This document shows positions 48,780 to 61,400 of a stretch of DNA of 64,000 nucleotides, piece after piece (the stretch's first letter is position 1; each line of letters opens with the position of its first letter). Source of the stretch: Trema orientale (lineage: Eukaryota > Streptophyta > Magnoliopsida > Rosales > Cannabaceae); contig JXTC01000379.1 in assembly GCA_002914845.1 (NCBI GenBank), positions 62,001-126,000 on the forward strand, given 5' to 3'. A model generated the notes under the pieces. That model was not told the origin of the DNA. It was given only the letters and a program-made list of their open reading frames with translations, and ran no database searches. The position numbers and the translations under genes were made by a program.

Positions 48780-51281
48780 CTAGGAAAAAAAAAAAAAAGA
48801 AATAAAAAAAAAAAAAAAAAAAAATTAAAAAAAAAAAAAACAAAACTTCAAACACTTCAAAGTATCTAGAGCATATAAAGCAATTATGTGCTAAACAACA
48901 GCCACTGACAGGAGAAGCATCTGTGTTTCTTATCCCAAAAAAAAAAAAAGGAAAAATGGAGAAGCATCAAAGAAGATGATAGAGTACCTGTAGGGCCAAA
49001 CCATAACCACCATTTACATCTTGCTCGAAATAAAGTAACTGGAAGATTACATCAAGTTGAGCGCAATATTTTAGTATTAACACTTACAAATAACAAGAAG
49101 GTAGATATTGAAAACAAAAGAAAAGGTAGATATAAAAAGAGGCAGTTTATAAACTAAAAGACAGACAGATCAAACAAGCATCATAGTCATGCTGATACAA
49201 ATTTTGCATTCAAATATGTGCAATAGATTTACCTTAAATTTGCTTTGTGCAGTTGAAGTAACCCTTACTACAACCCCTGCCTCAGCTTGTTGCTCATTGA
49301 TTGTCACACCGAAAAAGTGAGCACACTGCTTATCAACCTGAAACAAGAAATAAATCTGTAAGAGGAATACAACCAAAAAGAATATTGACTCCATCATGAT
49401 AAAAAACTAAACAAGCACCTTTCCGCTAACTGATGTTCCAATTGGAAGGGGTCTGACAGTAACAGTCCCATTCAGAGCTTCTTCAAGTACATTAGCAGAT
49501 ATTGTAGTCTTGATAGGGACTCCGAGCTTGCTATAGACAAAAAAAAAATTAAAATATTGAAAAATACATGACAACATCTAAGCATATTATTTATAAACCA
49601 AAATAGATCACCTAAACAAAGCCGCAAACATTGTATTGACTGTTCCAAGATTTGACAAGTCAATTTCCATGTCCATGCCTTCAGCATCGAGAGCCTAAAA
49701 GAATATTAGGAAGCCTTAAAAACATAAGAATGTGGCACGACTTAAAAAATAATAATTAAAAAATTAAAAATTAAAAATTAAAAATAAATAAATAAAATAA
49801 AAGGTAAGAGGATAAAAAATAAATTTGCAACCAAAGTTCCCGCTCAGTTAAATACTAAGATTAGCAACTCCCGACAAACAAATGAAATAATGTGTATCTA
49901 CTAATGAAGGGCCCATTCCCCATTTCAAGAGTCAGCATATCAACCTTTCAATTATCGGTTCTCGGTATAAGATTTTCTTTATCTACGTTTTTGCTTTCGA
50001 AACCAACAATATTTATAACTCCATATAAACCAAACAATCTCATTCTAGAGGATTTAAATCAAAAATTTTCTCTTAACTTCATTGAATGCGGGGTATTCAA
50101 GCAGAACCAAATAATTCCTCGTAAAATATTTGATATCAAAAGAGTAGTTTGTACCTTATTACCAAATGCACATATACTCACAAGTACATGCCGAAAAACA
50201 CTAGTACCAAATTCAAATGACAAATTACAGGGGGAAAAAAGTTCAAAGAAAGAAAGAAAAAAGAAGAAAAAGGACCTCAAATCCTGCACTATCGTACTGC
50301 CTTCTCTTCTCTGGGTCAGACAAGATGCTATAAGAATATGCAACCTCCTTGAAAAGTTCAGAAGCTTCTGGGTTGCTGGCATTCTTGTCTGGATGATACC
50401 TGCCCATGATTTGTAAAGCAAAAGATTTCAGAATAAAATCGCATGAGTAGTAACCAACAGCTAAGAAAATGGAGTGTGGGAAACCAAAAAGAGCCACAAG
50501 AAAAAGATTTCAAAGAACCACAGGCACTATTTTCATTAGCTAAAGTTCTATTCCGATATTACGATGATAACATGTAAGGTTTCCCACATAATCAAAAAAT
50601 AAACAACTCCACTATGTCACCCTGCATTTCAAATCCACAAGTCAGCTCAAAACAATTCAACATCTTTGACGCAGAGAAATTCACCATCACTTCAAATCTA
50701 CTTCGAGAGATGCCAAGGAGGTAACCAAAAAGTCCCCGTTACATACATCACATGACTTACGAATTACTCCTACTGATGATTAATGAAATACAAGACGCAG
50801 AGTTGGAGAAATCCAAATCTATTGTCACTAATTAGATGCGTCCAATATCAGATTCCATCACACAAGATGTACTCTATCCAAATTCTGAAATCAATAAAAG
50901 GGTATTCATTTTTCTCACATCTGAACCATTTACTTGCAATAATGACCTCATCAAGCTGGAATGACACACACAAAATAGTTCAATGCACATAATTACAATG
51001 TACAAAAGCTAATTAAGCAAAATTTGACAAAACCCATAACTTCAAATTAATTAATTTTTAGGGAGAGGGAGACAAGGAATTAATTGGGGAATAAATGTGG
51101 TAGAACCCAAAAGTGCAAAATAAAATAAAATAAAATAAAATAAAACTTACTTGAGAGCAAGCTTTCTGTAAGCAGTTTTAATCTCCTGATCAGTTGAATC
51201 CCTCGACACGGAGAGTACCTCATATGGGTCTCGTCTATTTGCAGGGGCCGAAGGTCCTTCCATTTTCGAACCTAACCCCAT
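46308..51281 (-). CDS. ARG1: J-domain protein ARG1 / DnaJ 15 (gravity response)
   Basis: Eleven exons with GT-AG junctions and consistent phases: 51151-51281, 50276-50399, 49612-49694, 49419-49530, 49233-49337, 48988-49038, 47548-47637, 47317-47425, 47082-47230, 46945-46998, 46308-46547. They encode 415 residues (Arabidopsis ARG1: about 410). The J domain lies at about 18-83 with HPD at 46-48 and [10 protein letters not shown] closing it; a conserved middle region includes [18 protein letters not shown]; a coiled coil spans about 285-350; the tail ends [17 protein letters not shown], highly typical of ARG1. A second ATG seven codons in (51263) could also serve. The protein would stimulate Hsp70 ATPase on endomembranes; in Arabidopsis ARG1 is needed for statolith-dependent auxin redistribution in gravitropism. 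Intron 6 is longest and holds the N gap. No coding defect was seen. Confidence 0.95.
48077..48216 (+). mobile_element. Copia LTR fragment in ARG1 intron 6
   Basis: GGGGGG (48071-48076, polypurine-like) is followed by TGTTGAAAAAATTC, then text typical of short copia LTRs (AGACTAGAGTTTCCTTTG, ATGTAAACTCTTGCACATAT), then TTGGTACCAGAGTCC, which resembles a primer binding site with one change. The LTR would be only about 130 bp, and the rest of the element is either absent or hidden in the N gap to its right. Confidence 0.45.
48364..48651. other. Assembly gap (288 N)
   Basis: A run of N inside ARG1 intron 6. The exons on either side join in frame, so no coding exon need be missing. It is flanked by retroelement-like sequence on one side and A-rich DNA on the other. 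Confidence 0.98.
48741..48840. repeat. A-rich low-complexity tract
   Basis: About 100 bases almost entirely A, including an uninterrupted run of some 37. Its Phe-rich reverse translation is meaningless. On the gene's strand it is poly-T in an intron. Confidence 0.9.
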
Positions 51282-51323
51282 CTCTCTCTCCTCTCTCCTC
51301 TCTCCTCTCTCCTCTCTCTCTCA
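51282..51323. repeat. GA-rich leader repeat upstream of ARG1 start
   Basis: Directly upstream of the ARG1 ATG. On the sense strand it reads as repeated GAGAGAGG units. A (TA)n run at 51470-51489, about 200 bases upstream of the ATG, could supply a TATA element but no site can be chosen. Confidence 0.7.
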
Positions 51324-51329
51324 ACTAGA

Positions 51330-53620
51330 AAATTGTCTTGTGAATCAGCGAAATTGATCCAATCATGGAAATTCTAGCACCCAGAAAAATATCAATAATG
51401 AAAGCACTTGAGAATATATTTCACCAGAGGAAGACGACGCGCAATTCGAAGCAGTATTGGATCGCTATATATATATATATGTATATATCTTTTTGCAACC
51501 AAGAAATCAAGAAAAGCAATGAGACACTGATAACTTCAATGAACAAGTCAAACCCTTGAAAATAATAACTCTAGATTCACAGAGAAAATAGCTAGGGTTT
51601 TTCAATTTTTCAATTATTATTATTATTTTTTTTTTTTTTAACAGAGGAAAAGGAAAAGGAACGCGTTAGTTGAAGAACAAGATATATACACCCGATACGA
51701 CTTTCTTGCCTTTATTTTCCCCCCTCACTTTTCTTTTTCCTTTTTTTTTTCTTTTCTTTTCTTTCTCTTTTAATTTAAAAAAATAAAAATAAAAAAATTC
51801 TCCAATTTTCTTGGGTTTTTCCTAATCTCAAGTTTAACCCTTGTATTACGTAATTTCAGCCAACAGAATTTGTCTTTCGGTCAAACAAAGAAAAAAAAAA
51901 TGAATTTTTCACTTACCAATAAGTATTTGTCTGATCCTTTTCCACACCGTAAACTATAATTTACATATATAGGGTATTTCTTCGATTGGTATTTTAGTAT
52001 TTACCATTGACGAATATTTTGAGTTTAGATCGTTTGATTGTATGAATCATTTACTTGTACTGAAAAAAGTTATTGTATTCAATATTTATCTACATATAAA
52101 AGGTTATTTAATAGTTTAAATAATAAGTACCATGTTTTTTACCTGCTAAAATTAACATCTTTTCTTCTTTAGTTTTCATTTTTTTTTCAATCATATTTTC
52201 ATTAATATACTCCTACTATTTTAATTATCAGTAATTTTAATTTCCCATAAATTTTAATTCATAGTAAAGCCAATTTAGTGTAACAAATTTCAGCGTTAAA
52301 AAAAAAAATTAAACTCACCATCCTACACTAAAGCCACAAAAACTATAGTAATTCATATTAAAAAATTAAATTAAAAATAACGATGAAAAATGTAAGAAAT
52401 TTAAAAATTAAAATATAAGACATTTTAAAATTAAATTCTATAAAAAAATATAATTCATATAATAGGTAAATAAAATTTACATGTAATAAAATCACGTTCT
52501 AAACTTATTATGTAAAAGAAGTAACGCAAACTAAATTCCAAAAATATTTCATTTAATATTTAAAATAATTAAAATTATAATAAATTATAAGGAAAAAAAT
52601 ATTAGAATTGTCTATAAATTTAAATGGAATATTTTTATTCCATTTCATAAATATAAAAAGTATTCCTAAAAATCATTATATACAGAAGTTTGAATCAAAG
52701 TGGAAGTAAATTAGTTTGAGTCATTAGTTTCTTTTTATGTTATTGTATATCACTCCTACTTGATCAAAATGGAAATAAGTGGAATTAACATGCTATGTTA
52801 TTATAGATCACTTCTATTTGATCAAAATATTTATCGGTGAAAAAAAAAATCACCTATACTTATATATTTGTATTTAGGGAAGTTCTAAATCCATCACCAT
52901 TTAAACTATGTACATTTACTTTCTTTTTACATCCAATTTCTTTTTATATCACAAAAAATAATTTTAAATAATTATGTTTTTGTTTTATACATTCTTTATA
53001 TTCCAAAAATACTTAATTAATTTGTACATTCATTTTTTTTGTTTTTAATGTCTAATTCTCAAGCTAAAAAGAACTAAAGATAAAAAAATATAATTTATAA
53101 ACAATATTTTAAAGGATTAGAGAACAAAAAATTAAAGAAATAAAAGCAAGGAGTTCTATTTGCATATACAATTTTTAAATCAATTAAAGAAAAGATTTGT
53201 TAAACGAAAAAGAAGCAATAAAAATGATATAAACACATCACACCATATAAGCACAAAGTACTGCATATTTTTTTTGTTATAATACAGTCTTTCAAAGTGA
53301 ATTAAGCACAATGATAAATAAAGAAAACATGAATTGTCATCTATATGCATATGCTTATAGACAATAGGATTGATATTTTTTTTTGTTCCACGATTTTATT
53401 CTTAAAAACTCTTTAATTATGTTTATATACAAATAATAATAAACAAAGAAATGTGATTTTATTAATATATATATATAGTCAGATTGATTTTTTTTCTCCT
53501 GTCCCACAATGCCCTTTTTTCCTATAAAAAAATGAAAAAAAGAAAAAAAAATTTTTGATTGTGTACATATGCATATATATTTTATGTTCTACGATTATCT
53601 TTTCATTTTTTACTTGATAA
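51330..53620. other. Intergenic region upstream of ARG1
   Basis: AT-rich, no gene. It should hold the ARG1 promoter in its first part. At 52877-52925 a single end of the MITE family described at 53621 occurs (GGGAAGTTCTAAATCCATCAC), without a nearby partner end, so this copy is truncated. Confidence 0.5.
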
Positions 53621-53783
53621 GGAAGTTCTAAATCCATCACCATTTAGATTATATAAATTTATTATACATAATAATAGCATTTTACTATTGACTTGTCCTT
53701 TTTAATAATTCTAATTATGAGTAAATTTAGAATTAAAATTATGAATGTATATAGTCCAAATAGTGATGGATTTAGAACTTCTC
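53621..53783. mobile_element. Small MITE with about 40-bp inverted ends
   Basis: The left end GGAAGTTCTAAATCCATCAC and the right end read inward GAGAAGTTCTAAATCCATCAC continue as imperfect inverted repeats (CATTTAGATTATAT against TATTTGGACTATAT). No sure target duplication. A truncated relative lies at 52877. Confidence 0.7.
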
Positions 53784-54390
53784 TTGTATTTATCTTTTTT
53801 GCTTTCCTTAACTAGTATCCAAGTGACTAGATGTAAATCATAAATAAACTAAGGCTATGTTTGATAGGGAGGAAAAAGGAAAGGGAAGAAAAGAGAGGGA
53901 AAAAAGTGGAGAGAAAATGATAAATAGGTTGTTTAGAAGGAAAAAAATCATGGAAGGGGAAAAAAATATGAATAGAGCTCACCATTTGTTAACAAATAGG
54001 AAAGGAAAATTTTATAACTTGTCATTAACAGAAAATAACCTATTATTACCCTATTTTTGAAATAGATTAATAAATTCTTAAAATTATTAACTAGTAATTT
54101 CACTAAATTATCATTTTCCTTCTTTCCTATTATATCAAACAACATAAACAAAAAGTATTTTCCTTATTATCACTCTTACTATATAATTGATATCACAAAT
54201 TTAAGATTTTATTCTATGAACTATTTACTTATTACAAAGAGTAATAGAAAATAACTTTTGAGAACAATCAATGAAGTTGAGCAATACTAAATAAAAAGAG
54301 CAATTTTTTTTTTAAATTTTGGAAAATAGCAGTTACTTTTTCCTTCTTTATTTCCTTTTTTCTTGGCAGCTTCTCCACTTGATATAACAG
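53784..54390. other. Intergenic, no gene seen
   Basis: AT-rich with purine-rich GGAAAAGGAAAGGG stretches (53868-53960). The 67-residue frames on either strand lack motifs. Confidence 0.5.
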
Positions 54391-54398
54391 TTTGTTAC

Positions 54399-54734
54399 TA
54401 GTGGCGGGCGGACTAGGATTGTTTCTCAAGATTATTTTTGAAGCGGCATAATATAAAAATTTTGTACAAAATTAAAATACAAAAAATACAAGTTAAATAA
54501 GAAATTAGGGATTTACATGTCAAAAAATAAAGATTTGAGACCTAAATACAAAAAACACTAAAATTTGGGGACTTTTGCTGTCTATTACCTAAACTATAGC
54601 TAACTAAATAAATGTAAAATTAAAATGAGGAGGGATATATCAATAAATTTTCAAAAAATTAATTTAAAAATCACAAAAAAAAAAAAAAAACAAAATTTGA
54701 CAGGCCACTCTTGCGTGTTGTGCGTCCGCCACTG
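54399..54734. mobile_element. Non-autonomous hAT element with perfect 8-bp duplication
   Basis: The 336-bp element has ends TAGTGGCGG and, inverted, CAGTGGCGG, flanked by TTTGTTAC on both sides (54391-54398 and 54735-54742). End sequence and exact 8-bp duplication identify a hAT-type MITE. The interior is AT-rich without a frame. Confidence 0.88.
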
Positions 54735-54742
54735 TTTGTTAC

Positions 54743-55600
54743 ATCATAGGCTGTCTAGTAAGTAATGTTCTCATAGAGAACTACATTCTTATGGTCATGA
54801 CTCATGAGTTTTAGTTGTGCATTTTCTAAAATAATTAAAAATTCTTTTCAATTTTTACAACTCAAAAGAGCCAGAAGTGAAACAATCTAAAAGCATGTCA
54901 ATTGCCATAAAGATTAAACGGTAGCTGGCTCTGTCGTTCTGTCTTGTAGCCAAGGGTCTCTCTCTCGGCTAAACAACTAATTTTGCCGTTAAAAGTCTCT
55001 ACTAAGTCTAAAGCTAGCAAAGTAGCAAGAAAGATACTCCCAAACTGGCTTGGTCCTCCTCAATGGATAAAGTCGGCGACCCACCAGGAAAAAATAATAA
55101 ATAAAAAAAATGGTAGGGGGCGGGCGTTCCAGACTCCTTAAAAGAAATACAAAGGTCTTGTCATCCTTCCTAGGGAAAATTTCATCCACGAAACTTTAAA
55201 TTTTAAAATTTTAAAAAAATCCAACGACTCATTAATTATTCATATTAATTGGGTTTTTTTTTCATTATTGCATATGTTTCTTCTTTTCTTTTCCATGAAG
55301 TTAATAGATATGTTGCTAGAGGACTGATTAGTTGGTCCCGCAATGATTTTCAATTATTTACTTATTTTTAGGGTTAAATAACGAATAAATATTTCTATTC
55401 AACCTAAGCTAAATGTTTTTTTTTTTTTTTGGTTCCCGGTAATGACCTAAGCTAAATGTTGGTCCTTGAAACTTCACCTAAACCTCATCAGTTGACCTCA
55501 GCAGTTCACCTGCTTACTTCTATTAGAAATTACCTGAAAAGATCCAGCTAGAATTAAAACAAGCCCCATGATTAATTTAAAACTAGATGTTATCCATTAA
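54743..55600. other. Intergenic, no gene seen
   Basis: No recognisable gene. The short minus-strand frame at 54989-55189 has no motif. Confidence 0.45.
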
Positions 55601-55770
55601 GTAATGCTAGAGACACCAAAAATTTGCACAAAAAATTTTACACGAATGATGTGACATCTATTTTCACCGTTTAAAATAGGACTTCATTTTTTAAAATTTA
55701 GCGGTTAAAATGAATGTCACATCATATAGTGTAAATTTTTGACATAAATTTTTGATATCCCAAGTATTAC
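55601..55770. mobile_element. MITE, about 170 bp, with long inverted ends
   Basis: The left half begins GTAATGCTAGAGACACCAAA and the right half read inward begins GTAATACTTGGGATATCAAA. Both continue through AAAATTT...TTTACAC...ATGATGTGACAT, so nearly the whole element is a hairpin. The target duplication is unclear. Confidence 0.7.
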
Positions 55771-56236
55771 TCATGAAAAACTATTCAACCTCTAGGTCTC
55801 AGATTCTCATTAATACTTGTACCCACGAAGTGGCTCAAGTGTTAATGAGAACTTAGGACCAAGAGCACGAACTCTTTAGGCTCTTTTTGGAACTCAGATT
55901 TTGTAGAAAAAAAAATTGTAAGAAAAAAAATCATGAAAAAAGAAATAAGAAAATAATTTTCTTAAAAGTTTATAGAACTTTATTTTGACACTTTTAGTTT
56001 TACTAATTAATGTGTCAATATTCTATATAATAAAAAATAACATCAAATCAAACTCTTGCTTTTCTTGAAAAAAATTTCTATAATTTTTTGTTACAATCCA
56101 AACATGAGAAAATAGAATCTCTTAGAATTTTTTTTCTTTCCCTCTCAAAATCCAAGTTCCAAACAGAGCCAAGAACATTCCTAGGTAATCTTCTTCGGTA
56201 CATCTCCTTAAGTCCATACTTACCCCGAACTCTTAA

Positions 56237-56902
56237 GGCTTCGTTTGGTATGCAGGATAGGATAAGATAGGATTGGACTATTTTAAAGGATTGGATTGGA
56301 TTGGATAGCATAGGATAAGATGGAATTATAGTCCAATCCTATCCCGTGTTTGGTGTGCTACTTTTTGTTAGGATAGGTGTGTTTCATAGTTTTAGGTAAA
56401 TTAAAAATTTTGAGGTTTGATTATTTAGAAAAATACCACTTTTGAAAATTAATTTAGAAAAATATCATTTTTAGAAGTCAATTTTGTAAAAATATCATTT
56501 TTAAAAACTTATTTACAAAAATACCATTTTTAAAAAAAATATTTTGAAAAAATACCACTTTTAAAACTTATTTTTGGAAAATGACATTTTTTTAAAATTA
56601 TTTGCAAAAATACCATTTATAAAACATATTTTGGAAAATACTATTTCTGGTTTTACCATTTTAAAAGTTAATTTCGAAAGTATCATTTATTACTACTTCA
56701 AAAACATTCTATTTTTTTAATCAAATTCATAATCCCTCCTAATCCCAAATTTTCAAGAGGATAAGATTATCCCCTTCTAAGGGGATTATTTTTGGAGTGG
56801 ATTATTTTAATCTAATATAATCCATCTCATATGCATGCACCAAACATGGGATTAATTTAATCCAATCCAATCCCATCCTTATCCTGTATTCTAAACGTGA
56901 CC
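56237..56902. mobile_element. Tourist-like (PIF/Harbinger) MITE with a tandem-repeat core
   Basis: The ends are GGCTTCGTTTGGTATGCAGG and, inverted, GGTCACGTTTAGAATACAGG, each followed by GGATAAG..GGATTGGA-type words, and TAA flanks both sides (56234-56236 and 56903-56905). A 3-bp TAA duplication and such ends fit the Tourist group. Most of the interior (56415-56700) is a run of degenerate units of about 36 bp built on AAAAATACCATTTTTAAAA. Confidence 0.75.
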
Positions 56903-57334
56903 TAAAGGAACTTTCCGAGAGCACGATGCACTAGTTCTATGCGATTAGTCAGAGCGCTAATCCCGATCAACCATTGGCTTTTTTTTTTTTCCAACCAAAC
57001 GAAAAAGAAAACATAACAAAACACATGAAGAAAAAGGTATTCAACCCAGTGCACAAGACAAACACAAAAACTATAAACTGACGGGTACACCCACTAGTTT
57101 CTGGACCAGTAAAAGATCTTACGCTCGCAAAAAACAGGTATCAAAAATTCATTTTAAACTTTGTGATAAGCACTTCACAATTTCCAGTCCGTTAACACCT
57201 CACACCCTCAACCGACCTTACTCTTTTTTTCTTATCAATACATAGGCTCATGAGATTAATGTTATTTTACTCAATAGTGCTAAAACGCCAACTTGAACTA
57301 ACATTAGTTACCTGCTGGCTTATGGCAATTATAA

Positions 57335-57476
57335 GTCATTAATTGTAATGAAACACCACAAATGTGATAGTATGTTAGCATTATCACATGATCTTGTAAA
57401 AAACCATGATCCTACATTATCATATAAAGTACTAACATACTGTCACATGTGTGGAATTTTATTATCATAATGATTA
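57335..57476. repeat. Imperfect inverted repeat, arms about 55 bp
   Basis: CCACAAATGTGATAGTATGT on the left mirrors CCACACATGTGACAGTATGT read from the right, with weaker matches extending outward. It could be a short MITE or hairpin. Confidence 0.55.
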
Positions 57477-57732
57477 GAGTCCTATGTAATGATCTCATTA
57501 TTATTGATAATGCATATCATTGCTCCACAACACTTTACACGATAACAGAAAATTAGAAAGTCCCACAAACTAAAAACAAGCTACATAGCATGATGGTGCT
57601 AGAAGCACCTTCATGTTATCAAGCAATAGGGCTGTAGAACACGTCACACTCCATGTGAGTGTGTAGAGCCATATACTGATACTAAAACACGACATTCTCA
57701 TGTGAAGTGTTCCGTTACTCGACTATACAAGA

Positions 57733-57846
57733 TGGGCATTATTAGTGCTTAGCACCACATAATAATAAAGTCTAAGATCCATGAGTGAATTTACAGACGG
57801 GACCCACCTATTAGTAGGTGGTGCTAAGTACCTCCTTAACATTGCT
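57733..57846. repeat. Short inverted-repeat element
   Basis: GTGCTTAGCACCAC on the left is mirrored by GTACTTAGCACCACC read from the right, with ATTATTAG-like outer sequence on both. It is probably a small MITE of about 114 bp; the ends are approximate. Confidence 0.5.
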
Positions 57847-57849
57847 CTA

Positions 57850-58404
57850 TTACAAATAAGGGGCAATCTTTCTTTCAAAAGCTTCGATCCTTCCACTATA
57901 TCAAGGTACAATCATTAACAACTAGCAATAGAACGGGATGCAAAGAAATTGAATCAGGCTTAGAAATTTTACGCTAGCATCTCGCCTAGTTAAATATACA
58001 ACTGTAAATGTCATAATGGTCAAGTTCAACTCTCCGGCTTAAGCTATCAAACTTAAACTCGCCTCAGATTGTGCTTGCCTCAAAGAAAAACTCGATCCAT
58101 GAGAATCCATCAATTCACAAGTTGAAATGAAGCACAAAACCGTGTTGAACCTAAACTTCAAGGAGGAAAAGAGAAAAAAGACTTATAATAATGCTTGCAT
58201 TGCTAGCCTCAAGGCAAGAACTCTTCCATTTTCTACATTGACTTGAAGTACATCTAAAATCCCTAAGAAGGACCAAGGTTCACTGGCCCTGTATGGAGGA
58301 TGACGAACTGTTTTGGCGCGTAAAAAGGCTACGCTTGGGTGGGAGTACTGACAATTTTGGGTATCTAAATAGAAGGGAAAAAAACTCAACAAACCCAACT
58401 GACA
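57850..58404. other. 3' flank of BTS
   Basis: Non-coding; the part next to 58404 should contain the BTS 3' UTR. No clear poly(A) signal was found. Confidence 0.45.
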
Positions 58405-61400
58405 TCACTGGTTTGACGTGGAGCAGAGGGAGTCAGGATCAACCTTAATTACCTTGGTGTTATATGAACCACAAAACCTACATTTATGATAGAGCCAGTG
58501 GAAGGGCGCATTCCCTTTCTTATCACAGTCATTGCACAGGATATCCTGTAAAATACCCATATACGTATCAGCTGATGAAAATGTGGACAAAGAAATGGGA
58601 TTGGTGTGTCCAGAAAGTCTACCTGACAGCGATCCTTGTATTCTTCTGGGAGCTCCTCAGAGGCCAGTAGCGCATCAAGCATGCCAAAGTAAACCTTGAA
58701 AGAAATCAGAAACCAGAAATAACACATTTTAATGGCACTTGTTAACAATGCTTATCACCATCTTAATGGTTATTGCTTTGCACTAAATAAGGATAACTAC
58801 TACCATAGAAAGAAAATCCATATATGGTCATTTCAAGGTGGTGCAACATTTGCCTCATTAATTGATATTTTAAGTAACATCATAAGAAACTTGTAATATT
58901 AAGAATGTCTTAAGTACAAATATTCATACCGACATATCTCCCATAGATTTGCTACAGATTGGGCAGATGTAGTGACTGCAAGTATATGCCTGACATTACG
59001 AATAATTAACGTCATTTTGATCAAACATTTTTGAAACACTTTTCCATAAATGTGAAAAGATAGAACAAACATGAAACTGGAACCAAAGCAAAGATATCAA
59101 TGAAGAACCAACCCGGAAGCAATCTGAATGCATATAATGGCCACAAGGAAGAGCTCTCACAGTTGCACTTGATGTGAATAAAAAATCACAGCAGATGGGA
59201 CAGTTTATTTCCAGACCTTTCTCCCGACACTTGTGATCTGGGGATTTTATGCCCAGGCAACAATTGCAGGTCATGCAATGAAAGAAGTCAGTACCAAGTC
59301 CCTTTCCGACACGACATAAGTTGCAGAAAGGACAATGATAAACTGCCCTGATATAACACAGAAAGAAGACAAGAAAAATAATGGATGAGTAACCAGCCTC
59401 CTGGAAGTAACCACAAAATATTGCAACAGCGACCGATGTACAATGAACGGAGCCTACTAACCATATCAAACCATTCAGACTATTCTCAAACGTTAGGAGA
59501 ATTACAGAAAATGAAGATAATGTTGAATTTTAGTTGTAGCTTCTGTGCAATGAATGTAGCGCAAAACTTTTGAGAAAATATTTCCGGACAAGAAAATATA
59601 ATTCAATATTGTCTTTTTTATTGTCTAAGGTACTTTTTCACAAAAACTCAGTCCTGATACCTTCTATCCACATCTATGAAAGATCAATATTGGCAATTGG
59701 CAACTCAGTAAATCGATACAATAATTCTCTCCAATAAATACACTAATTGACAATAATTGATAGACTAATGTAACAAGCAAAATTCTAAATGACAATAAAA
59801 TACATCAGAAAACTGGAATTTAGTAATATCTGTATTTCTACATCAGAAAAAAGGTTATAAACTTGTAGGCAATGGGCATACCTTTCATCGTCAAAAAATT
59901 TGCAAATACTACAATAGTACTTTGCCATTGAGAGTTCCTGGCAGGAAGGTGTTTTGCAGACTGGTCCAACAGGCTGTATTTGCAAGCACTGCATACACAT
60001 CATTTCAACTGTAGACTTCCTGCATATTAATTACATAAAATATAATCACCCATCCACAAACAGACTATTAATATGCTACTAAATACTAATTGAAAATTTC
60101 AAATAAAACCACAATACGCATGGTTACCGATCCATCGAATGGTCGCTGACTTTATCATGGCAGAACCTGCATGTGTATAACTTGCCACAACAAGCAGCTC
60201 GGAGTTTGCAATTTCTCTTGTAATGCTCACACCCAAAAACTCGTTTCTCTAAATCACGAAATGAGGGAGAGCAACCATGTAAGTCTTCATCATTCGAACT
60301 ATCAGCTGCAGTTGCTAGAGGTGACTTCTGCTGAGAAGCTATCCAGCGACTAGCATGACCCATAAATTTATCAAAACATGTGAACTTGAGAGCTAACAAG
60401 TGATCAAAATGATTAATACACAAATATACCTGGTCATTAGATTTTGAATAAGATATGCTTTTCTTCTCGGATCAAGAGTTGAATCACGAGAGACTTTTCT
60501 TATTTCTGATTGAAGCTCATTTTCATTCATCCTAAAAATATCTTTCCATCCAGGCTTAAAAGTGATGTCACTATGCTCCAAGCTTTCGCTGACACTGGCC
60601 CCTGAAATTTAAAATCAGAGTTCATATAGTAAGAATTTATAGCGTGTGGAATATCCTTAAAATTTGTGTTAGGAATTTCAGGAAGCAAAAGTCATACCTC
60701 TTCCAAAAGTGAAAGGCAGAAGAAGATACAAGACAATATTGGATAATTAACTTTTGGAAAACAAAAGCTTTGTCCAAACCTGATAGACAATTATCTGACA
60801 TTGTAGTATGTGAAGATGCAGGAGTTCCATCCCACCATTCGTTAAGCCACTCACTGAACATGGTATTTTTCGTAGCCTGCTTCCATGTGTCCATCATTTT
60901 GTTTTGCTCCTCCTGAGTAAGAGCAGAAGTTACCCATGGCAACATTGACTGGAGGACTTCAGCCCCGGTTGTACCAATTATTTGACCAACAATTTTATCT
61001 TGTTCCTCCACGGAAAAATGTTTGTCAAATAATGGCCATAATTCAAGTTCTTCTCTGAAAACATGTTGATCTAATGTTACTCTAATGGATTTGCACATGG
61101 CCTGGAGCTTAGAGGCTAGCTCATTATACTCTCTTCGAGTATCATTATGATCGACAGATTCAAATCGATTCAAGCATTCATTTAGTTGTTTAAGCTCACC
61201 AAGCACAGAAGAAATATCCTCAAAAAGTTTTTCTTCCTGCTTGTGGTCCAGAGTGTAGGAGTGGCTGACGTTATGAAGAGTCTCCTTAGATTCTAATGCA
61301 GGAAAAACTATGTCATCCTCTGCATTGCTATGGGCCTTATATAGACCCCACAGCAATTGAAATCTGCCACTAAACTGCCGAAGGAAAGACTCATCACAAT

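Noticed and set aside
49892..50416. 174-residue plus-strand frame
   Set aside because: It runs antisense to ARG1 intron 2 and exon 2; the minus strand holds the J-domain exon with correct splice sites.
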